Part shown: in pieces, positions 23,076 to 36,400 of the stretch
How positions within the stretch are numbered: the stretch's first letter is position 1
Layout of the letters: every line of letters begins with the position of its first letter
NCBI GenBank assembly: GCA_963971575.1
Contig: OZ020618.1
Span: 8,682,501-8,746,500, forward strand
Reading direction: 5' to 3'
Origin: Liopterus haemorrhoidalis
Taxonomy: Eukaryota; Arthropoda; Insecta; Coleoptera; Dytiscidae
Length of the DNA: 64,000 nucleotides
Notes under the pieces: model-generated
Database searches by the model: none
The model's input: only the letters and a program-made list of their open reading frames with translations
What the model was told of the DNA's origin: nothing
Program-made: the position numbers and the translations under genes

Positions 23076-24828
23076 AGGTCATAAGAGAGACTATCTGGCG
23101 GAATTATTTTGAACCAACCAAATAGACAAGTTTGTTATTCTTCTGAAGCACGTGTTACATTTGTTTGGGTTTTTAGATTTTGTATCTGTTTGGCATACGT
23201 GTGATGTTTATTAAGAAAACACAAATCAAGACAAAAATATTAATAAATACTTTCTAAATGTCAGATTACAATGTATTGTCCATGTGTCAAAAAGTTGTTA
23301 TTGTCTATTTGGTTAGTTTTGATTTTGCCACTTTGGCGCTGCAATCTTAATAGGGGTTACCTATAATCGCGTACGATTCGTAAAAGATTTGTATTTATTA
23401 TCTTTATCTCCACAGGCATTCATGTTGTCCATATTTCATTTAATATATATTTTTTATTTTATTTATTTCATTTCCTTCGCTTTTGTTTATTGTAAATTTA
23501 GCACCAGGGGCGATTCAGTTTGAAACATTGAGTATTTAAAATAACTACTGTCCGACATACATTTCGTGGCCGGGCGTGGCTTATTGTGCGCATAGAGAGG
23601 GCACTATGAAAGTCAGTGTCAGATATAGAGTACAGTCAGAGAAGTAAGTTCACATTCTTACACGTGTACATTATATTTATCAGTTAATTACGTCTACAAA
23701 GACAAGTTCCTCCCATCATAGTCGAACAACAAAACTATAGAAACGCAGCTGCTTGATTTAAGTGATTACTGCATTTGACGTTCACTTTGTCGACTTGTTT
23801 ATTGGCCAGAGCACCCCCGTCCCGCGTCTTTTTCCAAACTCCAGCAATTTCAAGTAGATTGTAAACAATAAAGGCTTACATTCTATGTAATAATGTAATA
23901 CAGATGTTTTCCCGCTAAATATACTTACATAACAATGTAAAATTTTTGACTATTAATAGCACGTCCACCTAGTTTGCTTTTTGTCTCCATGATTTTAAAT
24001 ATTTAATATATTTTTTATTCAGAATAAAACGCACAATCACAGGTCTCGAAGGTCCCTCGACAAATACGTCCCCCAGTACTTTTTTGTTTATCTAGGCGTA
24101 AATCTGGCTGTGCAGGGATAATAGAAATTGCTACGCTCTTGTTTCATTTATATAGTCCGGATGTTTAGAAATAGAGAAATGCACTTATAAGTCACATAGG
24201 AGTTGGAAACTTATTAAAAAGACAACGACACTGGTTCAAATCATATTTGTTTGTATATATTTAATGAGAAAATTAATTTGTAAAATGGTGTGTATATGGG
24301 CTGCCTACGGGACCAGAAAATCACGTCCAAAAAATTATGTGTATTGTCTGGTGTCGTGGACAGACAAAATTAGTTTTTTTATTGAAATGTATCATATTTT
24401 AATTTTTTTCATTCATATATTTTTAGTTGATACTGAACATTGTAAAAATGTTTTAAGTCAGTGTCGATTAAAAATTTTGTATTTTTTAATTATTTCAATT
24501 ACAAATCGTGTTTATAATAATAGTCTTTGTTATTATTATAATATTAATTATAAATGTATGTAAGGTACGTTATATGAATATAGGGGTTTAATAACAGAAT
24601 GGAATAAAAAAAGATCTAGTTTTTCATAATATTGACTTTATAAGTTAAATATACATTTTAACAATGATTGTTAATTTAATTGTACCCTTCCAAACCTTTT
24701 TAAACTCTGTTGTAACTAAGTACCCTAAAAAACTTCTTATTTATGTTGTTTATTATTTGTATTATTTAGGTCTACGTATATTTTAGTATAGTTCGTTCAA
24801 ACGTTAGAATGCAGCACAGGGCTAAATA
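23076..24828. other. intergenic DNA
   Basis: No coding sequence or RNA gene recognised; AT-rich with scattered repeat fragments. Confidence 0.45.
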
Positions 24829-25044
24829 TAGGGTGACCATTTTCTTAAGAAGGCAATGCGGGACGGAGCAAAAAAAAAAGGTCCTCATCTCCCAAATCCA
24901 AGTGAAGAGCAAAAAAAAGGTCCTCACCTCCCAAATCCAAGTGAAGAGCAAAAAAAAGGTCCTCATCTCCCAAAATCCAAGTGAAGAGCAAAAAAAAAAG
25001 GTCCTCACTTCCCAAATCCAAATGCGGGACGAATGGTCACCCTA
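24829..25044. mobile_element. hAT-like MITE with internal minisatellite
   Basis: 216-bp element with termini TAGGGTGACCATT and AATGGTCACCCTA (outermost bases allowed to vary) and a perfect 8-bp duplication GCTAAATA at each end. The interior (about 24870-25020) holds four units of about 38-40 bp with A-run, GGTCCTCA, TCTCCCAAATCCAAGTGAAGAGC, the same unit family seen in four other places. Confidence 0.88.
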
Positions 25045-25124
25045 GCTAAATAGTAGTTCTTATTCATATTCTAATATTCATTTTTAATAAAATATTCAAA
25101 AATTGTAAATCGTAGCTTGTAATG

Positions 25125-25620
25125 AAGATTATTCTTGAAATCTACGACTCAAAATACATAAGTATACACATTTTAAAGTAAATCGGAGAGAATTTTATTT
25201 TTCTCAAAAGTTGAAAAATTCGTAAGGGGTACCCCTTACGATTTTTTCGGTTTTTGGCCGTTTTCAAAGGTTTTGTTTGACGATTCGTATGTATTGTAAA
25301 AGTTGGGTTATTAAGGGCCCAATTTTTTTGTAGAGTAAACAATATACCAAGATTTCAAAAATTCAAACCGCAGTTCCCAATATTTTATTGTTCTAAAGTT
25401 AGAATTTTTTGAAAATCCAAGTAAAAATTTTAAAATTGGATTATTTTTCAAAAAAAATTGTTGTTGGAGAGTTGCCTGAAAATGAGTTCTTAGACACTTT
25501 AGGACCTCAGGATTTCAAAAATTTCAACCGCATGTCTTTATCTCGTGTACTTGTAGAGATACGGTATTTCGAAAAAGAAATATTTACAAATTTTCAAAAC
25601 TTAACGGAATAGGATTTTGT
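25125..25620. repeat. dispersed repeat, inverted copy at 46430-46930
   Basis: Ordered words such as ACTCAAAATACATAAGTATA, AAATCGGAGAG and GGGGTACCCCTTACG / ATACGAATCGTC are shared, inverted, with 46430-46930; both also contain CCTCAGGATTTCAAAAAT-type units. Low-complexity and non-coding. Confidence 0.6.
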
Positions 25621-25849
25621 TGGATGTGGCTCATTTAATTGCATCGTTTGTATGTGTTAAAGTGAAGAAAACTTTAATAAAATGTCTTTAAAATCGCAAC
25701 AGAAAATTAACTGCAATGTGAATTCTTGTGTATCAAATGACAAATGTCAAAATTATCCTATTCCAATCGCCATTTTGTAAGCGACAACAGCGCCTCTATA
25801 GGTAATGTTTATTCTCAATAGTTAACTAGGCTTTCAAAAACCGGCCCTT

Positions 25850-26205
25850 AGAATGCAATATTGCTCTTATGGGAGATTGGAGCGATATTGTAACCATATG
25901 TCAATGAACCCAAAATATGCGGAATTTTATGTTCATTTGTTGTTAATTCCTTGAAATTAAATGGAAAAAGTATCGGAGACTCAAATAAATCACTATATAC
26001 TCACAAAAAGCAGGTAACACAGAATATAAATGAATAACTATTTGACGAACGCGTCTTACCAAGTCAGCGCGTTTTTAATTCAGCGGCGTCGCCAAGAAAG
26101 GAAAAGATAACGTTATTGGGAGAATACCATTATAGGGTGTGTAAAAGAATTACTCCATTTGTACTGTGTTGCATTCAATCGTTTCAACGGATTACAGAAT
26201 ATATA
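25850..26205. mobile_element. MITE, CCGTTCAAAGGTGAGAATGC family
   Basis: Shares AGAATGCA(A/G)TATTGCTCTTATGG at the left and the ACTGTGTTGCATTCA ... CAACGGATTA end with the better preserved copy at 56165-56507. Termini are eroded here. Confidence 0.6.
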
Positions 26206-26455
26206 TATATTTTATTATATTTAAAAATTCGTGCTGAATTTTTTATGGTGGTAACATTTTTAGTGATATCAAGCGTACCACCATAACAAAAACATGATTC
26301 GGGGAGTTTAGTTTTTGTACTTCATGGCACGTCATTACGTTCTCTATACACGTCATCTTGTACAAAGCGATTGAGTGTAATGTTTCCTAAAATTTAGCGA
26401 TATATTTTAAAAAACAATATTAAATTTTAATAAAATATAATCGGAACTAACAAAA

Positions 26456-29400
26456 ATGGTAAGTGTATAAGTTACAGTGTTTTAATAACAGTAAAAAGTA
26501 GTGAATGAAAATCACTTTTTGGAATGTCAAATTGGATCTGATAAACATGTTTTGACATATTTAAATGTTTTGAAATTATAATTAAGGGTGTATTATTAAT
26601 TTTAGGTGCTCATAGCGGCCGCTGTTTGCACCAAAGCGGGTAAAAGTGAGTATTTTTTTGTAATTACTTGAGGTTTGGTTAAGGTTACTTTTGATTATTT
26701 AAACATTTTGACATCCGACGTGGCAAAGTTTTTAAATCATTATTGTTAATTAATATTTTTTAGCTATTGTTTCCCGTCAGTTTGTGGAAATGTCAAAGGC
26801 ACGAATAGAAGGACTGTTAGCCGCTTTCCCTAAATTAATACCTGCGGGTACGCAACACACATTTGTTGAAACAGATTCTGTCCGATATGTTTACCAACCA
26901 TTAGAAAGATTATATATGTTGTTAATTACAACACGTGCTAGTAACATTTTAGAAGATTTGGAAACTCTTAGATTATTTGCTAGAGTGGTAAGTAAAAAAA
27001 ATCTTTTGTTAATGATTTGATTGTATTTTGTTTTTAATTTATAGATTCCAGAGTATTGTAGATCTATGGAAGAATCAGAAATTGTAGATAATGCATTCAA
27101 TTTGATATTTGCTTTTGATGAAATTGTAGCTCTTGGATATAGAGAAAGCGTTAATTTATCACAGATTCGCACTTTTGTTGAAATGGATTCACATGAAGAA
27201 AAAGTTTATCAAGCAGTACGACAGGTGAGTGTAAAACACTTAATTCCATTAAACACCCTACATTAAATTTAAAAATAATTTTCATTCAAAAATATAATAG
27301 ATTTTTTTTTTAATAATCGTCAAATTCTTGCCGTTCTATTCCCGTTTAGTGGGCATTACTCTGGTTTATTTCACAATTTAAAAAAAATACTATAACAATA
27401 GTCTGTTTCTTTGGTTTAAGCAGACCTAGATTTTGACTAGTTCTAGTAACTTTTAATGATTAAATGAGGCTTTTGGCCTCAAGAATATAAATATTTCGTT
27501 TAGTTCCTCCTAAACGTTTGGAAACGTCTTTTAGAAAATGAGTTCGAATACAAACATTTTTTGACACATTTTTGGCATTAAAAAAGGCCATTTTTTTTTT
27601 AATTTAAATTTTTATTTTAATTTGTAGGCTATTCTAAATATTTATCGATTGAATCGGGCTTTTGGTCATTTTGTTTAAGCTTTGTAAATCGTACCTACAT
27701 TGAACATTTTAGGTTAGGGTGAATTGTCATTATAAAATTATATTTTCATTACATTTTGATTTTTTGTGTCATTCCTATCATCCAATCATTGTTCATCTTT
27801 AAAAATTAAAAAGTGAATTATATATTTAATTTTTTATAATAAATATCACTTAATAATAAATGCCAGCATGAAACATGAAATAAGCTAAGAAAGCAGTTCT
27901 TCATCTTCGAAAAAAAAACTGAAAAAAAAAAACGAAACTCTCATTTAGTTTTGCTAAACCAAAGAAATAACTATATCTATTTAGAGCTTTAAAAAATATT
28001 AAAATCGAAAAATATTAGCACCAAAAAAATTACATATAGGTTATTTCGCGGAATTAAATGGAATTTTTATTTTTGTTGTCACGAGCTCTCTTTGTTATAA
28101 TTGAAGTGGGCAGCAAAATGATCAAAACCCTATTTTAATCGATAAAAATAACTAGTTTTCAAAATATAGTTTTGCCTAAATCAAAGAAACTATATTTATG
28201 TTTTTTTTTTAAGTCTATGTATCTTCTATAGGAGGCGGAAAAAATTGTGTACACATGCCAAAATTCCACTCTTGAAGTCCAGCTGTTTTTAAACCACACA
28301 ATTTCTACCATACAGACAGACACATGAGTAACAGTTTAAGAATTTATTGGTTCTACCTACAAAACCCTTTAAATAATATAGTACTATTTCTTTCACTAAT
28401 ATATATTTTTTAAATCATTGTTATTAACATAACAATATTATTGGATCAGCAGAGTAGATGATGCAATTTTTTTAATAAAATAAGATAGCTTATTTGGGAG
28501 TAATATGTTTTTATAATCCCAAGTACAAGGATTTGTAGATTTTACCCACGAAATCCTAAAAACAATATTAAAGTTTTATTCTTTAATTCATTTATATGAC
28601 TGTTTAAAGCATTATTATTAGTACAACAGTTGTTACATCAGCAAACTGGCTGATGTAATTTTTTGTAAGCTTTGGCTATTTGTGATTATATTGTTTTTCC
28701 AGACACAAGAACGTGAAGCAAAGAATAAAATGCGAGAGAAAGCAAAGGAATTACAAAGACAACGTATGGAAGCCGCAAAGAAAGGTGTTAAAGTCAGTTA
28801 CGGTGGTAGTGGCGGATTTGGTAATTCAACTGGTTATACTCCAACGCCGACTGTTGGAGACATGGCTAATCTCAACAATGATGTTAAACCTTCATATACA
28901 GCACTACAGTAAGTCAAATTCATTTTAACGCATAAGGTTTACTATATCACGAAAATGACGATGGATCATTCTTAGCTCGTCTCTAAATAATTCACTTTAA
29001 TGAGAAATATATAGTTTATATTTTGGACTCCGGAGTCATAACACACTCAATTTGCATTATTTTCATGAATTATTTGTAGGGACATCTTTCTTAGATAATA
29101 ATAAATTATATTAGGTACGGAAATTGTTAGTTTTTTACACAGTTTTCTATAATTTTTCACTTTTTAACTTGCAGTTTTAGATTAGATTTCCCTATATATC
29201 AAAGTAAATTTGACGTCTATTGCAGCGCTAGGTTCGGTTAGGTTATAGAGTGCGAGCGGAACGGAGCGAAGCGAGCTACCTACCTTTTAGTTTAATGACC
29301 AAACACTATCTTAGGCTAGGTTAGGTTAGTAATAGCTTGGTTAGAAGAAGCCGAGCGGAGCGAACTATCTATCTTCTAGTTTAATAACAAAAACATTCTA

Positions 29401-32400
29401 TGGAACAGTGTAGAACGTTTTAGGCTGTCATATATTGACAAATAATGTAATTGCAACAAGGCATTATACGAAACTTTTACCTTAACGTAACAATTTTTTT
29501 TTTTTCTGGAAAATACTATCTGAGTTATGTACTTTCAGACACGACAAAAAATTTCAAAATTGACACCAGACCCATATTTTGTTTTAGAATAATTAATATT
29601 TTTACCATCTTTCATTTTATTAAATTTCTTTTAGTCACATAACATTTACTAAAATAGGATCCGCCATTTTTGCAAGCTAAACACCAGCTTTAACTTTTAA
29701 AATCACCGTTTTGGTAGCATGTAAAACAGCCTTAACAATGAAGTGGCAAATCTTTTTAAAACGCAACACAGATTGATCGGGTGGGGAATTGTTTTTAATT
29801 ATTTGTTTTTTGCAGAAAAACTGCGCCTACATCAACACGTGCCATGAAACTTGGTGGTAAATCACGTGACGTCGAATCCTTCGTAGATCAGTTGAAGAAT
29901 GAAGGTGAGAGTGTCATTGTACCGAGCGCTCCAAATGCACAAAATCAATCAGGCCTCAAAACGCCAGCTATTAAATCAGAACCAATTGATGAGTAAGTCA
30001 TTAAAAATTACAAATATGCATCGTTTTATAACTATTGTTTTTTATTTCAAGTGTTCATCTACGTCAAGAAGAGAAACTTGTAGTCAGAATGGGGCGCGAT
30101 GGAGGAGTACAACAGTTGGAATTACATGGTCTAGTTACATTACATATCGGAGATGAGAAATGGGGACGTATTCGAGTACAACTTGAAAATCACGACACCA
30201 GAGGGGTTCAACTCCAGGTAAATTTTTTCTCAAATCAACTACTAAATTTATATTTTATGATTTATCAGCCAAATTTGTCCACTGTTGGACATAGACTTTC
30301 CTTTTACATCTCCAAACCTGTCTGAGGTTAACAATAGCCTCTTGTATTCCGACAATTCTGTTAATATTCATTTAGCTGGTAGCAATTCCGTTCAAGATAA
30401 CTATGATATGACGTCACAGTTGAAAAATTTGTGTTGCCAGTTGTTTATTTACAAACGTCAAACAAGTGACGTTATAACCAATCACTTTTAAAAGGAGATT
30501 AAAAACTGAATAAATTACATTAACTAGGGAGTCAAGGGACTAATGTGAATTATGATTTAAAGCAGTGTTTTCCAACCGATGGTTCGCGATTAAGTAGTAA
30601 GGGTGTCGCAAAGTTTATGGTTTAAATTATACTATGTATATAATATAATGCTCAACATTATACAAATCTAAATAAAATAAAATGCAAACTTTAGTGTATA
30701 AGAATTATTTAAAATAATTAAAGAGACAAAGCCACCATTTGGGCGCAGCTACTAAGAGCTTTTGGTATTTGTATTATAATAATATTTGACAAAATTCAAA
30801 ATAAAACGTAACTTAACTTTCACTTGTCCACGTGTTGAATAGAAATACAACCAGAAATGCCGTTAAAACGGAAATTAAATAGAAATACGACAGGAAAAGA
30901 AGATGTGGCAACATAGGAAAGAGCTACCAACTTGTAGAAGTGAAATGTAACAACAGAATATTGATTTAACTATCTGATTACTCTCTTATATTTACGTTAT
31001 ATGCTATTATATTACATTCTAATATTGGCAATTAAATTAACTATGTGGACGTCATTTCATAGTTACGTTGTACAGAGTTTAGGTAAGCGTTTCTCAACCG
31101 GGGGCCGCGAAGTCTTACAAGATCGAAACATGAAAATATAATAGCAAGGCGCTCAATCTTACAAGATATAAATTTTATTCATATTTATAAATATGAGTCA
31201 TATATTTATATTCAGAAAAATATACCTTTCATAACATAAATAAAATAAATATTTTATTTATTATTCTATCTAATTACTTATTTTGACAACTAATTTAAGC
31301 TACAGGCTATTTCAAACGTTTAAGCGGAACTAAATGGAGTATTAATTTTATAAAGTTGTGACTAGCTAAATTTATAATGAGTAAAATGGGCTTTTGCAAA
31401 ACAAACTGATCAAAAGCAATCAAAATTCAAGTTGTACTTTGAAGTAGGTACGACTGAAAAATGCAATATTTTTTATTATATTTTTTTTTATTACTCTCTG
31501 AGCTACAAATAACTCAAGAGTAAGGATGCGAATGTGTTTAGATCAAAATATAAGGCACTTTGAACACATGTAAATAAAAATACTTTACTTTCAACCGTAA
31601 AAGATACTGAAAAAATGTTTAAGTAAAAGTTGTTTCTTTTAAAAAGCTCTATCCAAAAATACTCAATATGACATACGTTCCCATATAACAATTCGAAACT
31701 GTCCTTAATATCCTGTACTTCCGGAAAATTTCAAGACTACCATAATGTTTTGTAAAAATTTTAGTTCAAAATTTTTCCCAACTTGCTCACACGTTGCCTT
31801 TTCGAGAAAAATCGTGTTCCCTCTATCTTGATACACCATATATATATAGGGGGCCGCAGACAATATTTATATAATATCGGAGGGTCCCATGCCAGAAAAG
31901 GTTGAGAAACACTGCTTTAGGTGGTCTGCTTTCTACATCTAGTATCACTTCTTGATGCCGCTCTAGAATTTTTCTTATTCATCTACCATCACCCAATTTC
32001 TCAACATTTTATTAACAATTTATATTTACAACAAATTATTTTGACTGTATCTTATTTTTGTAGACACATCCAAACGTAGACAAAGAATTATTTAAAATGC
32101 GCAACCAGATTGGTTTGAAGCAGCCATCGAAGCCGTTCCCCTTGCATACAGATGTAGGTGTCCTAAAATGGAGATTACAAGGAACTGAGGAATCTCTTGT
32201 TCCTCTTTTGATAAACTGTTGGCCTTCTGAAGTTGGTGATGGATCCTGTGATGTTAATATCGAATACGACGTAGCACATACTAATCTAGAACTGTGTGAC
32301 GTTAACATTATTATTCCTTTACCGTAAGTTATATTAATTCGTATCGAGTTTAATTGAAGTTTTAATTCATTATTTTTGTAGAATTGGTTGTTCTCCTGTT

Positions 32401-34501
32401 GTTGGTGAATGTGATGGTGAATTTACTCATGAAGCGAGGAAAAATCAACTGATTTGGTCGTTACCTATTATCGATCAGAGTAATAAAACTGGATCGTTAG
32501 AATTTAATGCTCCATCATCGATACCAAATGACTTTTTCCCAGTAAATGTCTCGTTTAACTCCAAATGCTCCTACGCTAAAATCAAGGTAAGATAAAATTT
32601 CATTATTGTTACTATTCATTTAGTATTATTTGTGTATTATTCCAAATTTTACAGATTTCTAGACCAATCACTCTGAGTAATAAGTTGCCGGACATTTTTT
32701 TTTAATTGCAAAAAAAATCAAAATTAATTTTCTTTTTATTTAATGCCTCACATTATTTTTATTATTTATATTTTGAACAATACAGAAAATTTGATAACTT
32801 TTGAAAAATTCAATCTTTGCAACAAAAGCTTTTTAATTTAATATATTATTTTTTTATATATAATTTAATATATAACTTTTGGAAGGACAAACCAGATCTA
32901 GTTATTTTGGTTACTTTTATATTGTATTACTAACTTTAAATGTAATTTAAAAAATCCCTTACACTGCAAAACAGACTTCAGATTTCTTGGTTATAATCAT
33001 TATAATTAAGACGTAGACTTCGTTCAACATAAGAAAAACACAGGCGGATGTTAGCGGCTCCCAGTGCAGATATCAAATTTCGTCCATTAAGTTATCAACA
33101 GTTAGTTTAACACATTTCGGTGGCGTCACTTACTTTGATTTGTTTTGACTACGCGTATTGTGCGATGTTGTTTGTTTATTTCCGTTATTGTTATTTATTT
33201 CTCTAAAATGAGTAAAAATGTATTTGAAATACATGATTTTGTTTGTTTGGTATCCACAACAATTGTTTAAAACCCTTATGTACGTCAATGTGATCAGCTG
33301 TTTTCTCGCGCAGAACTGATGATGTAAAGTCGGTTTACGATAACTATGAAATGACGTCACACTTGGTTAATTTAAGTACCAACGTTATGATATGTTTTAA
33401 TCAACATCAATCCATAACTCAGTTAGTACATTTATTTATTTAATGTTGGTACATTTTTTCAATGTTGCCGGTTTGAAATTGGATTGTTCAATCGTTATTT
33501 GTCAGGTTGACATTTAGATGTTTAGAAGTTGTTCGATATAACCTAACTTTTTTTGACAGTTTACGAATTGGCAACAAGGTGAGTTTTTCAACTGTGACGT
33601 CATTTCATAGTTACGGTAAATGGACTTTAATATATGATACCCTGTGTTTTTCTTATGTTGAACGAAGTCTAATTTTTCAATATGTGATGTCAAAAATATG
33701 GCATATTAATAATGTGACATTTTTTATTATTTATGTAATACCGATATAACATAAAATTTCAGAAGTGCCAACTATTAAAATTAAAATTAAATGAACCGGT
33801 GGAGGGGTTCATTTCGAGAAAATATCCTTAAAATAAAACAAATTTACTATTGATTTTTTACTGAGAGGGAGGGTTTATTTATTAATTTAATTTTGATTAT
33901 AATTTGATTTTTATTAATAAAAAAGATGTTTTTATTTCTTTTTTAAATTTATTAGATTTCAGTAGGATATTATTTAGTTATTTTTATTAAATAAGTATAT
34001 TGTTTTTTCGTTCATAGAGGGATCTTAGAACCCCCCTCCCCAGGATCCTAGTATCCTAGGATTGTGTGTGAGCCTGGTTCAGATGCCTACGAAATCCTAA
34101 AAATTACTACCTGTCTATATCAGTATAATATAGTCAAATTAGTGCCCACTATTTGGTTTTTCATTCTGTGCCCTGACACTTAAGTCCGGTTTTTGAGAAC
34201 TTTAGAGTTTAACCATTTAGTTAAACTCGGTTACAATATAACAATCCCATAAGTAACCATAGCAACAATTTTCTGCCCATTTGGTTATAGTTAACTAAGC
34301 TTTCAGAACCTTTAATAGTTGGGACCCTATTATATTAATATTCTATAAAAATGTGTCACTCATTTTATAAATATGTAAAGAAGAAATTTGATAGAATTGT
34401 TTTTATTTTAGGTAACGGATGTAATATTAGTCGATGATGATGCCCCAGTGAAATATTCTGTCGAGAATGTTTTCTATTCAGAAAAATATGAGATCGTTTA
34501 A
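26456..34501 (+). CDS. ARCN1: coatomer subunit delta (delta-COP)
   Basis: Subunit of the COPI coat that drives Golgi-to-ER vesicle transport; it belongs to the F-subcomplex and resembles AP mu-subunits. Ten exons: 26456-26458, 26606-26645, 26764-26987, 27045-27224, 28703-28908, 29816-29992, 30052-30217, 32064-32323, 32382-32586, 34412-34501, all in phase, giving 516 residues (usual about 510). The longin-like N-terminus has [19 protein letters not shown] and [37 protein letters not shown] is the helical linker; the C-terminal mu-homology domain begins near residue 277 and contains [35 protein letters not shown] and NDFFPV. The protein ends EKYEIV. The donor of exon 2 was placed at AAAA|GTGAGT because it preserves AGKTIVSRQF. 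Confidence 0.96.
27403..28195. mobile_element. inverted-repeat element in delta-COP intron 4
   Basis: Inverted arms of about 45 bp: TAGTCTGTTTCTTTGGTTTA at the left and the complement, TAAATCAAAGAAACTATA, at the right, with further internal copies. Related fragments with AAACCAAAGAAACT and CTAAACGTTTGG occur at 31305, 36187, 45815-45990 and 59565. Confidence 0.55.
31085..31914. mobile_element. hAT element remnant in delta-COP intron 7
   Basis: Termini AAGCGTTTCTCAACC and GGTTGAGAAACACTG, flanked by GTTTAGGT / CTTTAGGT (7 of 8). 830 bp, no transposase seen. A further hAT-like end, CAGTGTTTTCCAACC, lies at about 30565. Confidence 0.75.
33016..33669. mobile_element. TA-type MITE with a nested MITE
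   Basis: Termini GACTTCGTTCAACATAAG and its complement, flanked by TA on both sides, in delta-COP intron 9. Homologous to 17870-18226 but interrupted at about 33327 by another element. Confidence 0.85.
33327..33627. mobile_element. nested TA-type MITE (AAGTCGGTTTACG)
   Basis: Termini AAGTCGGTTTACGATAACTA and its near complement TAGTTACGGTAAATGGACTT, flanked by TA. Comparison with the uninterrupted copy at 17.9 kb shows the empty site. A truncated relative is at 58155-58322, and diverged pieces are near 30395 and 31045. Confidence 0.85.
34186..34312. mobile_element. MITE, CCGGTTTCTGAGAGCTTAG family
   Basis: Ends CCGGTTTTTGAGAAC and AAGCTTTCAGAACC. A clearer copy is at 57976-58112, and a right end occurs near 25827-25850. 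Confidence 0.6.
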
Positions 34502-35500
34502 CAATAAAAAACATTTTACCTGACCTCAACACCGAATACGCATCAGTGCGTCATGAACTTACACTGTGTTGTCCACAACGTTGAAATCAACATTTTTAAT
34601 TTTAATTAATTTTTAAAAAATACATTATTTTAATGTGTATATTCATTATATTTTATAAAGAAGATTGTAAATGAAATGAAATATGTTACTTAGCAGTATT
34701 AGGCTTTGCTTTTTTTTTCTTTCAGTGTAAGTTCATTAAATAAAGGAACATTGTAAGTTATAAATTGATATGTTCAGTTGACAATTTGAACATTTAAGTG
34801 TAAAATATTTTAACTGTTTTCCGAGAAAACTGAAATTGTTCAATGCAATTTTAGGTGCTTTACGCATAATATTATTCAACGCATGCGTAGTTTGATAGTT
34901 CCTAACATGGAACCGCGCATGCGTCTCATGTTTTGAACAGTTTTAAGTTTTTGGAATAAATATACAAGTCTGAAACATAAAATTAGTACTATGGTTAAAT
35001 TTATCAATAATTTTATACATTATAATAGCAAAATTTAATAGAGCACCTGTTAAACATTGTTATCATAGAACTTAAAGCCAATAGAGCTTTTTTTATACAA
35101 AAGTTAGTTCAAAGAAAGTTGTGTTTTGTTCATGTGGTCGAAAAGGAATAGTAATACAACCTAATTTGATTTCTTGGGGTCAATGCAGGCTGACTTCGAA
35201 ATTATAAATGCCTACACAGTGATGGAATACTATGGTATTCGCATATAGCGCGCTTGGGGTCCTCAGCAATAAACCTCCGAAGGTCACGAAAGTATTTATA
35301 AGGAGGAAGGGTCTCAAAATTGCGCCCTGGGTCTCTTCAAATGCTTACAGCACCACTGGGTTTGTGGTGGTGCTAAAAAACCCAGCTCGCAGCTAGCGAC
35401 AAGAATTTATATTAAAAATGTTATAGGGATAATAAGATCGGTCGAACTTCACCCTGACCATGTGACTTTTTTATATACAGGGTTGATATTCAACAGGTAC
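34502..35500. other. delta-COP 3' UTR and intergenic DNA
   Basis: A polyadenylation signal AATAAA lies at 34739-34744. Beyond it, no gene was recognised up to about 35.5 kb. Two GCATGCG words at 34880 and 34915 form a short inverted pair. Confidence 0.5.
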
Positions 35501-35509
35501 ACGCGTACC

Positions 35510-36400
35510 TAGTGCCGGCGCTAGCCATTAAAATCTGGGGGGCCAGGAAATATTTGAGGACTGCTCCATTTTTTATCGTTATTAATTCTCGTGAAAGTAG
35601 ATGAGCAAAAAAATCGTCCTCCATTTTTAAAATACAAGTGATGAACTGGTCCTTACTTCTAAAATATAAATGTTGGTCTGATGACTTAAAAAAAGGTTCT
35701 CCTCACTTGTATTTTAGAAGTGATGACCTAACAAACGGTCCTCAAATACCGTACGATTATAATTTCTTGTCAGTTACATAACAGTAAACAATGACTCTAA
35801 AAATATCAAAACTGTATTCTAATTAACAGCTGAAAATCTCAATTTAACAAATAACCAATCAGATTACTTCGTTTGCCCGAACTCACCCGAGGAACAACGA
35901 AAATATATGTTGCTAATTTAATATCTGTCATCAACTCACTGGCGTGTAGAGAAAAATAGTGTTAATTTAATAATCAATTCGTATTATAAGGCAATAAAAA
36001 TAGAGTGTACACCTATGTGTACATGTCCTTGGAAATAAATTTGATAACTAAATGTTTCTGTCAAATATTGCATAACGGACAAGATTTGTTGAGCGCTCTG
36101 TACAAGTGAAGACCTAAAAAACAAGGTCCTCTTAAAATAACCGAAGCAAGGTCCCATCTCGTGACAACCTAAAGCTACAATATTTCTCTTTAGTTCCGCC
36201 TAAACGTTTGGAATAGCCTGTATAAGTAATAACATAAAAAAAGTTTTCAGCTCAGCTCTGAAATGACAAAAAAAAGGTCCTCACTTTTAAACTACAAATG
36301 ATGACCCGAAACAAAGAAAACCACACGATGGCGCCCCCATCAGACCTCGCGCCCCTTGACTTGCCCCGATGCCAGGGCGTTGCTACGGCTCTGTTGGTCA
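35510..36400. repeat. repeat block with the 38-bp minisatellite unit
   Basis: Begins with AGTGCCGGCGCTAGCC and ends near CCAGGGCGTTGCTACGGCTCT, roughly inverted termini. Internal stretches 35610-35750, 36095-36135 and 36255-36310 contain the AAGTGATGACC ... AAAAAAAGGTCCTC unit found in other MITEs. Heavily eroded. Confidence 0.5.

Noticed and set aside
24867..25020. Regularly spaced repeat that could suggest a CRISPR array
   Set aside because: Units are contiguous with no unique spacers and sit in a hAT-type MITE in a eukaryotic genome.
29225..29335. TAGGTTAGGTTA runs resembling the insect telomere repeat TTAGG
   Set aside because: Only two or three units in an intron, within a locally duplicated GC-richer patch; too short to call telomeric.
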